From the NCBI RefSeq assembly GCF_001423585.1, contig NZ_LMOP01000010.1, positions 134,893 to 198,892 on the forward strand: a stretch of 64,000 nucleotides of DNA, given 5' to 3'. Both the position numbers and the translations under genes were made by a program. This DNA comes from Xanthomonas sp. Leaf148 (lineage in GTDB: Bacteria > Pseudomonadota > Gammaproteobacteria > Xanthomonadales > Xanthomonadaceae). Numbering within the stretch: the stretch's first letter is position 1; each line of letters begins with the position of its first letter. The notes beneath the pieces were generated by a model. It did not search any database, was not told where the DNA came from, and saw nothing but the letters and a program-made list of their open reading frames with translations. Below, one piece after another: positions 46,788 to 55,876 of the stretch.

Positions 46788-48140
46788 TCAGTCCACCAGG
46801 CGCAGGATGCCGGCCAGCGTCTCGACCATCTGCCCGATCTGCTCGGGGGTGACGATCAACGGTGGCGACAGCGCGATGACATCGCCGGTGACGCGCACCA
46901 GCAGTCCGCCGTCGTGGAAGCAGCGCTCGAACACCTCGTAGCCGCGTGCACCGGGGGCGCCATCGCGCGGCGCCAGTTCGATGGCACCGATCAGGCCGAC
47001 GTTGCGGATGTCGATCACGTGCGGCAGCCCACGCAGGCTGTGCAGCGCGTCTTCCCACTGCGGGCCGAGCGTGATCGCACGCGAAAACAGCCCGTCCTCG
47101 GCATAGGTGTCCAGGGTCGCAATCGCGGCCGCACAGGCCAGCGGGTGACCGGAGTAGGTATAGCCATGGAACAGTTCGATGGCGTTTTGCGGCCCGTGCA
47201 TGAACGCGTCATGGATCGCATCGGCCACCAGCACCGCACCCATCGGCACGGTGCCGCTGGTCAGCCCCTTGGCGGCGGTGATGATGTCGGGCGTGACGCC
47301 GAAGCGCTGCGCGGCGAACGCGTCGCCGACGCGGCCGAAGCCGGTGATCACCTCGTCGAACACCAGAAGGATGCCGTGGCGGTCGCAGATGGCGCGCAGC
47401 CGTTGCAGGTAGCCTTCCGGCGGCAGGATCACCCCGGCCGAGCCGGACACCGGTTCGACGAACACCGCGGCGATGGTGGAGGCGTCGTGCAGGGTGATCA
47501 GCCGTTCCAGGTCGTCGGCCAGCTCCGCGCCGTGCGTCGGCAGCCCGCGCGAGTAGGCGTTGCGCTGCAGATCCAGGGTGTGGCGCAGATGATCGGTGCC
47601 GGCCAGCAGCGGGCCGAACCACTTGCGGTTGTTGGGCAGCCCGCCGATCGACATGCCGCCGAAGCCGACCCCGTGATACGCCTTCTCGCGGCCGATAAAG
47701 CGGGTGCGATGGCCCTCGCCGCGCAGGCGGTGGTAGGCCAGGACGATCTTCATCGCGCTATCCACCGCTTCCGAGCCGGAGTTGGTGAAGAACACATGGC
47801 CCAGGCTGGGCGGCGCGATGGCGGCCAGGCGCTGCGCCAGCACGAACGGGAGCGGTGAGCCCATCTGAAAGGTCGGGGCGAAATCCAGCGTGCCGGCCTG
47901 CGCGCGGATCGCCGCCACGATGCGTTCGCGCGCGTGTCCTGCATTGCAGCACCACAAGCCTGCGGTGCCATCCAGGATCTGCCGGCCGTCGACATCGCGG
48001 TAGTACATGCCGGCGGCCGAGGCGAGCAGGCGAGGGCGCGCCTTGAATTGCCGGTTGGCGGTGAACGGCATCCAGAACGCATCCAGCTGCGCCGGTGTCT
48101 GCAGCGCAGGCGCATCGTCGCGCGGAAGTGGGTCGTGCAT
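46788..48140 (-). CDS. class III omega-amino acid-pyruvate aminotransferase
   Basis: A 450-residue PLP-dependent enzyme of the beta-alanine/omega-amino acid:pyruvate transaminase group. It opens with LDAFWMPFTANRQFK, typical of this group, and has FTNSGSEAVDSAMK near residue 120, the PLP-ring Asp262 in VFDEVITGFGRVG and Schiff-base Lys291 in TAAKGLTSG. The ATG at 48140 is chosen over the upstream frame opening because homologous sequence begins about residue 18. It has no operon partner: the next gene to the left is the ParB-like gene, and the transporter upstream is divergent. Confidence 0.9.
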   Translation of the reverse strand: MHDPLPRDDAPALQTPAQLDAFWMPFTANRQFKARPRLLASAAGMYYRDVDGRQILDGTAGLWCCNAGHARERIVAAIRAQAGTLDFAPTFQMGSPLPFVLAQRLAAIAPPSLGHVFFTNSGSEAVDSAMKIVLAYHRLRGEGHRTRFIGREKAYHGVGFGGMSIGGLPNNRKWFGPLLAGTDHLRHTLDLQRNAYSRGLPTHGAELADDLERLITLHDASTIAAVFVEPVSGSAGVILPPEGYLQRLRAICDRHGILLVFDEVITGFGRVGDAFAAQRFGVTPDIITAAKGLTSGTVPMGAVLVADAIHDAFMHGPQNAIELFHGYTYSGHPLACAAAIATLDTYAEDGLFSRAITLGPQWEDALHSLRGLPHVIDIRNVGLIGAIELAPRDGAPGARGYEVFERCFHDGGLLVRVTGDVIALSPPLIVTPEQIGQMVETLAGILRLVD

Positions 48141-48517
48141 GGCCGGCTCCGTCACGGGGGTCGCCCGACTGTACCCAGCCATCGCCTCGGGCGTCACCCC
48201 GCCGCGGGCAGGAATGGGCGATATGCCCGCGCAGGCCTGGCGGATGCCCATCGATCTAATGCATAAGAACTAGTCAATTAGTCGCAGCGCCGGCCGCTAA
48301 TCTCAAGGAACGCTTGCGTGGCGTGTGTGTGGCAATGCGTTGGAACGCTGCGAGGCGTCGCCAAGCATTGCAAAGCTGCAAGGATTGCCGATGATGCGCC
48401 AGACAACCGCTGGTTGGGCCTGGTCGTCGCCGCTGCTTATATCGCAACACGCTAAACGATCGCAGCCGTCAATCGTCTTTATCGCAGTTCATCGCACTTT
48501 ATTTTTGGGGAATGGGA
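48141..48517. other. divergent promoter region, transaminase and transporter operon
   Basis: About 375 bases between divergently read genes, with no convincing gene. It is relatively AT-rich around 48240-48300 and 48430-48510 and must hold promoters for both directions. No palindromic operator stood out by eye. Confidence 0.5.
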
Positions 48518-50197
48518 ATGACGCAAGGGTCCACCGTGGCGACAGCCAGTGGCGCAGACGCCGGTCTGCTATCCAAGGAGCGCATCATTGCGCGTCCGGG
48601 GTTCAATCGTTGGCTGGTCCCGCCGGCTGCGCTGGCGATCCATCTGTGCATCGGCATGGCCTACGGCTTCAGCGTGTTCTGGCTGCCGCTGTCCAAGGCG
48701 CTGGGGATCACCGAAGCGATTGCCTGCCCGGCCGACATGGGTCTGTTCGCGCGCATGGTGGCGACCACCTGCGACTGGAAGATCAGCGAGCTGCAGTGGA
48801 TGTACACCCTGTTCTTCGTGCTGCTGGGCTGCTCGGCGGCGATCTGGGGCGGTTGGCTGGAACGTGCCGGCCCGCGCAAGGCCGGTGTGGTTTCGGCGCT
48901 GTGCTGGTGTGGCGGCCTGGTGATTTCGGCGGCCGGTATCCACTTCCATCAGATCTGGATGTTGTGGCTGGGTTCGGGCGTGATCGGTGGTATCGGTCTG
49001 GGGCTGGGCTACATCTCGCCGGTGTCGACCCTGATCAAATGGTTCCCGGACCGTCGCGGCATGGCGACCGGCATGGCGATCATGGGCTTTGGCGGCGGCG
49101 CGATGATCGGCAGCCCGCTGGCCGATGCGCTGATGCGCCACTTCGCCACACCCACCTCGGTGGGCGTGATGGAAACCTTCCTGGTCATGGCCGCGCTGTA
49201 CTTCGTCTTCATGATGGCCGGCGCCTTCGGGTATCGCGTGCCGCCGAGCGGTTGGACCCCGGCCGGCTGGACCGCGCCGGTGGCCAGCACCAACGCCATG
49301 ATCACCGCCAACCACGTGCACGTCAGCAAGGTCTGGGGCATTCCGCAGTTCTGGCTGCTGTGGGGCGTGTTGTGCCTGAACGTCTCAGCGGGGATCGGCG
49401 TGATCGGCATGTCCTCGCCGATGCTGCAGGAAGTGTTCGGCGGCCGGTTGATCGGCGTGGACATCGGCTTCGGCAGCCTGGATACGGCTCAGCTGGCCAG
49501 CATCGCGGCGATCGCGGCAGGCTTCACCGGTCTGCTCAGCCTGTTCAACATCGGTGGCCGCTTCTTCTGGGCCAGCATGTCCGACAAGCTCGGCCGCAAA
49601 AACACCTACACGCTGTTCTTCCTGCTGGGCATCTGCCTGTACGCAGCGGCGCCGTCGGCCGGTGGCGTGGGCGGCATCGCGCTGTTCGTGGGCATCTTCT
49701 GCATCATCCTGTCGATGTACGGCGGCGGCTTCGCCACCATTCCGGCCTATCTGGCCGACCTGTTCGGTACCCAGATGGTCGGCGCCATCCACGGCCGTCT
49801 GCTGACCGCCTGGGCCACCGCCGGCATCCTCGGCCCGGTGGTGGTGGGTTACATGCGCGAGTACCAATTGGCGCACGGCAGCCCGCCGTCACAGGTCTAC
49901 AACACCACCATGTACATCCTCGCCGGCATGCTCGTGCTCGGCCTGATCTGCAATCTGTTGGTGCGCCCGGTGGCTGCGCGTCACTTCATGACGCCCGACG
50001 AACTGGCACGCGAAAAGCAGCTGGCGCACGAGAAGGTCGACCGCAGCGGGCATGCGGTGCTGCCGCCGGAACAGATGGCGCGGATCGGGCATGGCGGCAA
50101 CCCCGCAGTGGTCGCGTTCGCTTGGTTGGCGGTTGGCATCCCGATGGCGTTCGGTATCTGGGTGACGCTGCAGAAAGCCTTTGTGCTGTTTCATTGA
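48518..50197 (+). CDS. MFS transporter of the oxalate/formate antiporter (OFA) type
   Basis: A 559-residue major facilitator protein with 12 or more spans. OFA-like features are AIHLCIGMAYGFSVFWLPL in span 1, GLGYISPVSTLIKWFPDRRG, an inserted cytoplasmic loop, and SDKLGRKNTYTLFF. Two ATGs compete: 48512 and 48518. The GGGG Shine-Dalgarno at 48507-48510 is seven bases from the second, so 48518 is preferred. It heads an operon with fdhD and a formate-dehydrogenase-like gene (six bases to fdhD), suggesting transport of formate, oxalate or another small carboxylate. Confidence 0.88.
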   Translation: MTQGSTVATASGADAGLLSKERIIARPGFNRWLVPPAALAIHLCIGMAYGFSVFWLPLSKALGITEAIACPADMGLFARMVATTCDWKISELQWMYTLFFVLLGCSAAIWGGWLERAGPRKAGVVSALCWCGGLVISAAGIHFHQIWMLWLGSGVIGGIGLGLGYISPVSTLIKWFPDRRGMATGMAIMGFGGGAMIGSPLADALMRHFATPTSVGVMETFLVMAALYFVFMMAGAFGYRVPPSGWTPAGWTAPVASTNAMITANHVHVSKVWGIPQFWLLWGVLCLNVSAGIGVIGMSSPMLQEVFGGRLIGVDIGFGSLDTAQLASIAAIAAGFTGLLSLFNIGGRFFWASMSDKLGRKNTYTLFFLLGICLYAAAPSAGGVGGIALFVGIFCIILSMYGGGFATIPAYLADLFGTQMVGAIHGRLLTAWATAGILGPVVVGYMREYQLAHGSPPSQVYNTTMYILAGMLVLGLICNLLVRPVAARHFMTPDELAREKQLAHEKVDRSGHAVLPPEQMARIGHGGNPAVVAFAWLAVGIPMAFGIWVTLQKAFVLFH

Positions 50198-50203
50198 GGT
50201 GAG

Positions 50204-51049
50204 ATGACCAGTCCGTCTTCCCGCACAGTGCGCCCCGGTAGTGTGGTGCGCACGGTTGTCCGCCATCGCGGCGGTCGCGGTGCCACGGTGCAAGACATGG
50301 TGGCGGCCGAAATGCCGGTTGCCCTGATCTACAACCAGGTGCCGTTCGCGGTGATGATGGCGACGCCGGAGGACCTGGAGGATTTCGCGCTCGGGTTCTC
50401 GTTGAGCGAAGGCATCGTCGATCACGCGCAGGACTTGCGCGTGGTTGCGGTGGAGACCTTTCTGGAAGGCGCTTCGCTGCAGATCGAGATCCCGCCCGAG
50501 CGCGCGGCCGCGTTGGACCAGCGGCGGCGCAATCTGGATGGACGCAGCGGTTGCGGCGTGTGCGGCAATGAATCGATCGAGGCGGTGCTGCGTGTGCCGC
50601 CGCGCGTGCAGTCGACGCTGCAGATCGACGCCGATGCGTTGGCGCGTGCGCTGGATGCGTTGCACGCGCAGCAGCCGATCGCCGCGCAGACCGGCGCGGT
50701 GCACGCCGCCGGTTGGGCCGATGCGAACGGAGTGGTGCAGTTGGTTCGCGAAGACGTCGGGCGCCATAACGCGTTGGACAAATTGATCGGTGCATTGGCG
50801 CGCGCGCGCATCGATGCATCGCAAGGGTTTGCGGTGGTCACCAGCCGCGCCAGTTATGAAATGGCCATGAAAGCCGCGCAGGCCCGAATTCCGCTGCTGG
50901 CAGCGATTTCGGCACCTACCGCGCTGGCGATCAGCCTGGCCGACAGCGCGGGACTGACCCTGATCGGGTTTGCCCGCAATCACGATTGTGTTGTTTACAG
51001 CCATCCACAACGCCTGGATCTGGGCGTTGCCGTGGGAGAGCCCGCATGA
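50204..51049 (+). CDS. fdhD: formate dehydrogenase sulfurtransferase FdhD
   Basis: FdhD moves sulfur to the bis-MGD molybdenum cofactor, a step needed for active formate dehydrogenases. The 281-residue protein has the catalytic Cys pair Cys117 and Cys120 in GRSGCGVCGNES, the EDLEDFALGFSLSEGI motif near residue 60 and the EDVGRHNALDKLIG motif near residue 185. The ATG overlap with the next gene (ATGA at 51046-51049) indicates coupling to its client oxidoreductase. Confidence 0.96.
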   Translation: MTSPSSRTVRPGSVVRTVVRHRGGRGATVQDMVAAEMPVALIYNQVPFAVMMATPEDLEDFALGFSLSEGIVDHAQDLRVVAVETFLEGASLQIEIPPERAAALDQRRRNLDGRSGCGVCGNESIEAVLRVPPRVQSTLQIDADALARALDALHAQQPIAAQTGAVHAAGWADANGVVQLVREDVGRHNALDKLIGALARARIDASQGFAVVTSRASYEMAMKAAQARIPLLAAISAPTALAISLADSAGLTLIGFARNHDCVVYSHPQRLDLGVAVGEPA

Positions 51050-53394
51050 GCAAGAAAACCATCAAGCAGTACGACAATCCCGCGGGCGGCTGGGGCGCAT
51101 TGCGCTCGGTGGCCAAGCACCTGATGGAGCAGGACATCGCAGTGCAGGGCGCCAAGACGCTGCTGCATGCGAACCAGCCGGACGGATTTGATTGCCCGGG
51201 CTGCGCCTGGCCGGATCGCGACCATACCTCCACCTTCGAATTCTGCGAAAACGGCGCCAAGGCCGTGGCCGCCGAATCCACCGCGCGCCGCGCCGGGCTG
51301 GAAGTGTTCGCCTCGCACAGCGTCAGCCTGTTGTCGCAGTACAGCGACTATTGGCTGGAAGGGCAGGGCCGGTTGACCCACCCGATGCGCTACGACGCCG
51401 CCACCGACCACTATGTGCCGGTGAGCTGGGACGATGCGTTTGCGCAGATCGCGGGCCATCTCAATGGCCTGGCGACCCCGGATGAGGCGATCTTCTATAC
51501 CTCAGGGCGCACCAGCAACGAAGCGGCGTTTTTGTATCAGTTGTTCGTCCGCGAGTTCGGCACCAATAACTTCCCGGACTGCTCCAACATGTGTCACGAG
51601 CCATCCGGCACCGCGCTGCGTTCGCAGATCGGTGTGGGCAAGGGCACGGTGTCGTTGCACGATTTCGAGCTGGCCGATGCGATCTTCATCTTCGGCCAGA
51701 ACCCGGGCACCAATCACCCGCGCATGCTGGGCGAGTTACGCCAGGCCTCCAAGCGCGGCGCGGCGATTGCCGCGTTCAATCCGCTGCGCGAGCGCGGGCT
51801 GGAAAAGTTCGCCGACCCGCAAGACAAGCTGGAGATGCTGCACAACGGCTCCACGCGCATTGCCTCGGATTATTTCCAACTCAAGATCGGCGGCGACCTG
51901 GCGGCGTTGAAGGGCATCATCAAGCATGTGCTGGAGCGCGATGCGCAGGCCCAGCGCGATGGCACGCCGCGCTTGCTGGATCTGGAGTTCATTGCCGAGC
52001 ACACCGCTAATTTCGACGCATTCGCTGCCGATGTGCATGCGGAAGCCTGGGACACCATTGTCGAAGAATCCGGCCTGGACGAAGCGCAGTTGCGCAAGGC
52101 CGGCGAGATCTACCTGAAGGCCGAGCGCGTGATCGCGTGCTGGGGCATGGGCATTACCCAGCACAAGCACTCGGTGGCCACCATCCACATGATCACCAAC
52201 CTGCTGCTACTGCGCGGCCACCTGGGCCGTCCCGGCGCAGGCGTGTGCCCGGTGCGCGGGCATAGCAACGTGCAGGGCGACCGCACGATGATGATCTACG
52301 AAAAACCGCCGGCCGCGTTTCTGGACAAGCTGCAGTCGGTGTTCGGGTTTGCGCCGCCGCGCGAAGACGGCTTCGACACCGTCGGTGCGATCGAGGCGAT
52401 GCTGGATGGGCGCGGCAAGGTGTTCTTCGCGATGGGCGGCAACTTCGCCGCCGCCACGCCGGATACCGATGCCACGCACCGCGCGCTGCGCAACTGCGAA
52501 CTCACCGTGCACGTCACCACCAAGCTCAATCGCAGCCACCTGGTGCATGGGCGCGATGCGTTGATCCTGCCATGCCTGGGGCGTACCGAAATCGATATCC
52601 AGGACGCCGGCTCGCAAGGCGTGACGGTGGAGGATTCGATGAGCATGGTGCACCTGTCGGCCGGCATCAATCCGCCGGCCTCGCCGGATCTGCTGTCCGA
52701 GCCGGCGATCGTGGCGCGCATGGCCGAAGCCACGTTGGGCGCGCGCAGCGCGATCCGCTGGCGTTGGCTGGTGGGCGATTACGACCGCGTGCGCGAGCTG
52801 ATTGCGCAGGTGTTTCCGGACTTTGCCGACTTCAATCAGCGCGTGCGCACGCCGGGCGGCTTCCGCCTGTCCAACACCGCGCGCGACCGTAACTGGGTCA
52901 CGCCCGAGCAGCGTGCGGTGTTCAAAGCGCACGCGGTGCCCACCGACAACCCGATCCATCGCGCGCGGCGTTCGCGGGGCGATCAGATGGTGTTTACGCT
53001 CGCCACCACGCGCTCGCACGATCAGTACAACACCACTATTTACGGGCTGGACGATCGCTACCGTGGCGTGTTCGGCGAGCGCCGCGTGCTGTTCATCAAC
53101 GGCGCCGATATTGCCGCGTTGAACATGAAGGCTGGCGATTGGGTGGATCTGGAAAGCCTGTGCGAAGACGGCGTGCATCGCGAGGCGCGGCGCTTCTTGT
53201 TGGTGGACTACAATATTCCGCGCGGCTGTCTGGCCGCGTATTACCCGGAAACCAATGCGCTGGTGCCGCTGTCGAGTTTTGCCGACGAAGCACGCACACC
53301 GACCTCCAAGTCGATTCCGGTGATCGTGCTGCCGCATCGCGCCGAAACCGCCGACGCGGCACCGCGCGATATCGGAGCGGTGCTTGTCCGCTGA
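51046..53394 (+). CDS. FdhF/YdeP-type molybdopterin oxidoreductase
   Basis: A 782-residue bis-MGD enzyme of the FdhF/YdeP family, related to formate dehydrogenase. The N-terminus has Cys50, Cys53 and Cys67 (FDCPGCAWPD, FEFCEN) in place of the usual four-Cys cluster. The molybdenum-proximal segment is DCSNMCHEPSG, with Cys183 where FdhF has selenocysteine. FGQNPGTNHPRML and GLRGHLGRPGAGVCP-like cofactor-binding segments follow. In E. coli, YdeP is linked to acid resistance and its substrate is unsettled. The fdhD partner supports formate as substrate here. Confidence 0.92.
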   Translation: MSKKTIKQYDNPAGGWGALRSVAKHLMEQDIAVQGAKTLLHANQPDGFDCPGCAWPDRDHTSTFEFCENGAKAVAAESTARRAGLEVFASHSVSLLSQYSDYWLEGQGRLTHPMRYDAATDHYVPVSWDDAFAQIAGHLNGLATPDEAIFYTSGRTSNEAAFLYQLFVREFGTNNFPDCSNMCHEPSGTALRSQIGVGKGTVSLHDFELADAIFIFGQNPGTNHPRMLGELRQASKRGAAIAAFNPLRERGLEKFADPQDKLEMLHNGSTRIASDYFQLKIGGDLAALKGIIKHVLERDAQAQRDGTPRLLDLEFIAEHTANFDAFAADVHAEAWDTIVEESGLDEAQLRKAGEIYLKAERVIACWGMGITQHKHSVATIHMITNLLLLRGHLGRPGAGVCPVRGHSNVQGDRTMMIYEKPPAAFLDKLQSVFGFAPPREDGFDTVGAIEAMLDGRGKVFFAMGGNFAAATPDTDATHRALRNCELTVHVTTKLNRSHLVHGRDALILPCLGRTEIDIQDAGSQGVTVEDSMSMVHLSAGINPPASPDLLSEPAIVARMAEATLGARSAIRWRWLVGDYDRVRELIAQVFPDFADFNQRVRTPGGFRLSNTARDRNWVTPEQRAVFKAHAVPTDNPIHRARRSRGDQMVFTLATTRSHDQYNTTIYGLDDRYRGVFGERRVLFINGADIAALNMKAGDWVDLESLCEDGVHREARRFLLVDYNIPRGCLAAYYPETNALVPLSSFADEARTPTSKSIPVIVLPHRAETADAAPRDIGAVLVR

Positions 53395-53671
53395 TCCGCA
53401 GCTCACCGCGCAGCTGCTGCAGGCGCTTGCCGACACGCCCGAGGGCGTGTCGCTGTCGAGGCTGTGCAAGCAGCTGGGCGTGCGCATGAGCGTGTTGTTG
53501 CGCACGCTCGCGTGGCTGGGCAGTGCCAACCTGGATGGCCAGCCAGGCCCGGGCTGGATTAACGTGGAAGAGCGCGGCGATCGACAATTTGCGGTGTTGA
53601 CGCCGGCCGGGTTGGCAGAGCACGCACAGCGCAAAACGGCGCAAGCGCCGCAAGCGCCGCAAGGCGGCTGA
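53384..53671 (+). CDS. small winged-helix-like protein
   Basis: A 95-residue product starting at TTG 53384, overlapping the oxidoreductase stop by 11 bases, so it is the last member of the formate-type operon. The sequence TPEGVSLSRLCKQLGVRMSVLLRTLAWLGS reads as a helix-turn-helix, followed by a short strand region (GWINVEERGDRQFAVLT) like a wing. The C-terminal tail is Ala/Gln/Pro-rich. It could regulate the operon or bind another partner; it was not matched to a named family. Confidence 0.75.
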   Translation: MSADPQLTAQLLQALADTPEGVSLSRLCKQLGVRMSVLLRTLAWLGSANLDGQPGPGWINVEERGDRQFAVLTPAGLAEHAQRKTAQAPQAPQGG

Positions 53672-54434
53672 ATAACTTGCTGGTTGTTTGTTGAAAACCA
53701 TGCACGCCGATATGCCTGACTGCTCCTTGCCCAGCCACCATCGCGGGACTTTTGGCTGCCAGGTTGAAAGCTTAGGCAATCGAGTGCGCGGTGCCCTCAC
53801 CGCTCGCGGGACACGCCGTGAACCCGTCCCTGGGGGCTCGATGGCGGCATCCATGCCGCCAACGGTCCCGCAATCGGCGAGGGCACCGCACCAGATAGTT
53901 GGCTGGTGACGTTATCGAAGAACGAAGACACTGCAGCAGACAGTTAACGGTTGCTCTGTTGAAACATCCGCACACCGGCGCTCTCGACTGGTCCTTGCCC
54001 GCTCACCGTCGCGGGACCTTACGCGGCATGGATGCCGCGTAAGAGCCTACAGGGACGTACTTGCGGCGTGTCCCGTGATGGTGGGCGGGCAAGGACCCTG
54101 CAGCCAAGCTGAAGATCATCAGCTCTACAAGTGATCTATCTTCGTTGTCCGACCAGTCCGTACTTGCGGCGTTTCCCGCGATCGTTGGCGAGTGAGGGCC
54201 CGGCAGCCAAGTCGCAGATCATCCGCCTTTCAATCAACGCATTCTTAGCACGCCATCCTTCCTCATCTGACGACTGCTCACTACGTTTTGTCGGCCACCC
54301 TTTAGGGATGAGGATGGCATGGCCCACGCGCCAGGCGGTCACGCCTGTAACTTTTTGCAGGCCGGTTGGTCCGCGCAAACCACTGCCGCGATCTGCCAGA
54401 ATCGGCCGTCTTGTCTGATGGATGCCGACTCACG
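53672..54434. repeat. intergenic region with paired palindromic repeats
   Basis: About 760 bases without a convincing gene. Two long imperfect inverted elements occur: 53790-53887 (ggtgccctcaccgctcgcgg... to ...atcggcgagggcacc) and 53990-54097 (ggtccttgcccgctcaccgt... to ...gatggtgggcgggcaaggacc). Each holds an inner hairpin (ggcggcatccatgccgcc; cgcggcatggatgccgcg). Half copies lie at about 53722-53755 and 54162-54200. A ctacgttttgtcggccacc piece near 54290 resembles the end of the MITE-like element. Confidence 0.75.
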
Positions 54435-55715
54435 ATGACTGCCGCCGTGCCACTCGCCACGCCCGTCAATTCGCCTGCGCGCGTGCTGTTTGCCAGCCTG
54501 ATCGGCACCACCATCGAGTTCTTCGATTTCTACATCTATGCCACCGCTGCGGTGCTGGTGTTCCCGACGTTGTTTTTTCCGGCGGGCGATGGCAGTGCGG
54601 CGATGCTGCAGTCGCTGGCGACTTTTGCGGTCGCCTTCATCGCGCGGCCGGTGGGCTCGGCGGTCTTCGGCCACTTCGGCGATCGGGTCGGCCGCAAGGC
54701 CACGCTGGTGGCGGCATTGCTGACGATGGGTCTGTCCACGGTTGCCATTGGTCTATTGCCCGGCTATGCGCAGATCGGAGTGTGGGCCCCGTTGCTGCTG
54801 GCGCTGTGCCGGTTCGGTCAAGGGCTGGGCCTGGGCGGCGAGTGGGGCGGCGCGGTGCTGCTGGCCACCGAGAACGCACCGCCGGGCAAGCGCGTGTGGT
54901 ACGGCATGTTTCCGCAGCTGGGTGCGCCGCTGGGCTTTTTGCTGTCCACCGGCACCTTCCTTGGCATGGGCGCATTGCTGGACGATGCGGCCTTCATGCA
55001 GTGGGGCTGGCGGGTGCCGTTTCTGGCCAGCGCCTTGTTGGTGCTGACCGGGCTGTGGGTACGCCTGAGCATTACCGAAACACCGGACTTTCAGAAAACC
55101 CTGGATCGTCAGACGCGCGTACGGCTGCCGCTGGGCACCGTGATCTCGCAGCATTGGCCGGCGTTGATCATCGGCACGCTGGGTGCGTTTGCCACCTTCG
55201 TGTTGTTCTATCTGATGACCGTGTTCGCATTGGGCTATGGCACCAAGACGCTGGGCTACGACAAGGAACAATTCCTGCTGCTGCAGATGGCCGGGATCGT
55301 GTTCTTTGCGCTGGGCATTCCGTTGTCGGCCAAGTTCGGAGATCGGCATGGCGCACCGTTGGCGATGATGCTGGCCAGCATCGCCATCGTTGCGTTCGGG
55401 CTGGCGTTTGCGCCGTTGTTCCAGGCCGATCACCCATTGCAGGTGCTCATTTTTCTCGGGCTGGGCTTCTTCTTCATGGGGCTGACCTACGGCCCTTGCG
55501 GCACCTTGCTGGCGGAGTTGTATCCCACCGAGGTGCGCTATACCGGCGCGTCGCTGTCGTTCAATCTGGCCAGCATCCTGGGTGCGGCCCCGGCGCCGTA
55601 TGTGGCCACGCAACTGGCAGCGCGTTACGGGCTGCAGGCGGTGGGTTACTACCTGGGCGGTGCCGCGGTGTTGAGCTTGCTCGCGCTGACGATGGTGCGG
55701 CGATCGCGTCGATAG
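54435..55715 (+). CDS. MHS-family MFS transporter (metabolite:H+ symporter)
   Basis: A 426-residue transporter of the metabolite:proton symporter family (ShiA/ProP relatives), substrate unknown. Hallmarks are FASLIGTTIEFFDFYIYATAA in span 1, the RPVGSAVFGHFGDRVGRKA loop motif, and RFGQGLGLGGEWGGAVLLATE in spans 4-5. Twelve spans are visible. The frame opens at 54366 without an ATG of conserved context; the ATG at 54435 begins MTAAVPLATP and is preferred. It stands alone between repeat DNA and a converging diguanylate cyclase gene. Confidence 0.9.
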   Translation: MTAAVPLATPVNSPARVLFASLIGTTIEFFDFYIYATAAVLVFPTLFFPAGDGSAAMLQSLATFAVAFIARPVGSAVFGHFGDRVGRKATLVAALLTMGLSTVAIGLLPGYAQIGVWAPLLLALCRFGQGLGLGGEWGGAVLLATENAPPGKRVWYGMFPQLGAPLGFLLSTGTFLGMGALLDDAAFMQWGWRVPFLASALLVLTGLWVRLSITETPDFQKTLDRQTRVRLPLGTVISQHWPALIIGTLGAFATFVLFYLMTVFALGYGTKTLGYDKEQFLLLQMAGIVFFALGIPLSAKFGDRHGAPLAMMLASIAIVAFGLAFAPLFQADHPLQVLIFLGLGFFFMGLTYGPCGTLLAELYPTEVRYTGASLSFNLASILGAAPAPYVATQLAARYGLQAVGYYLGGAAVLSLLALTMVRRSRR

Positions 55716-55784
55716 ATGCTGTTGGATACGCGCCTGCCGTAGGCGCGGGCTGGTGCGCGCAGAGGTGCTATCGGTAAGGCGCTG

Positions 55785-55806
55785 TCGCGCCCGGGTGCGC
55801 TCCTAC
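55785..55806. repeat. single REP half
   Basis: tcgcgcccgggtgcgctcct plus ac is the right half of the REP family at 19434-20035. A degenerate left partner may lie at about 55738-55750. Confidence 0.7.
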
Positions 55807-55876
55807 GGGAGCTAGAGAAATACGCGCTTTGAGGTGCGTTCTCTCAGGCCGCCGTGTTGGTGCAAGCGTGCGGCGT

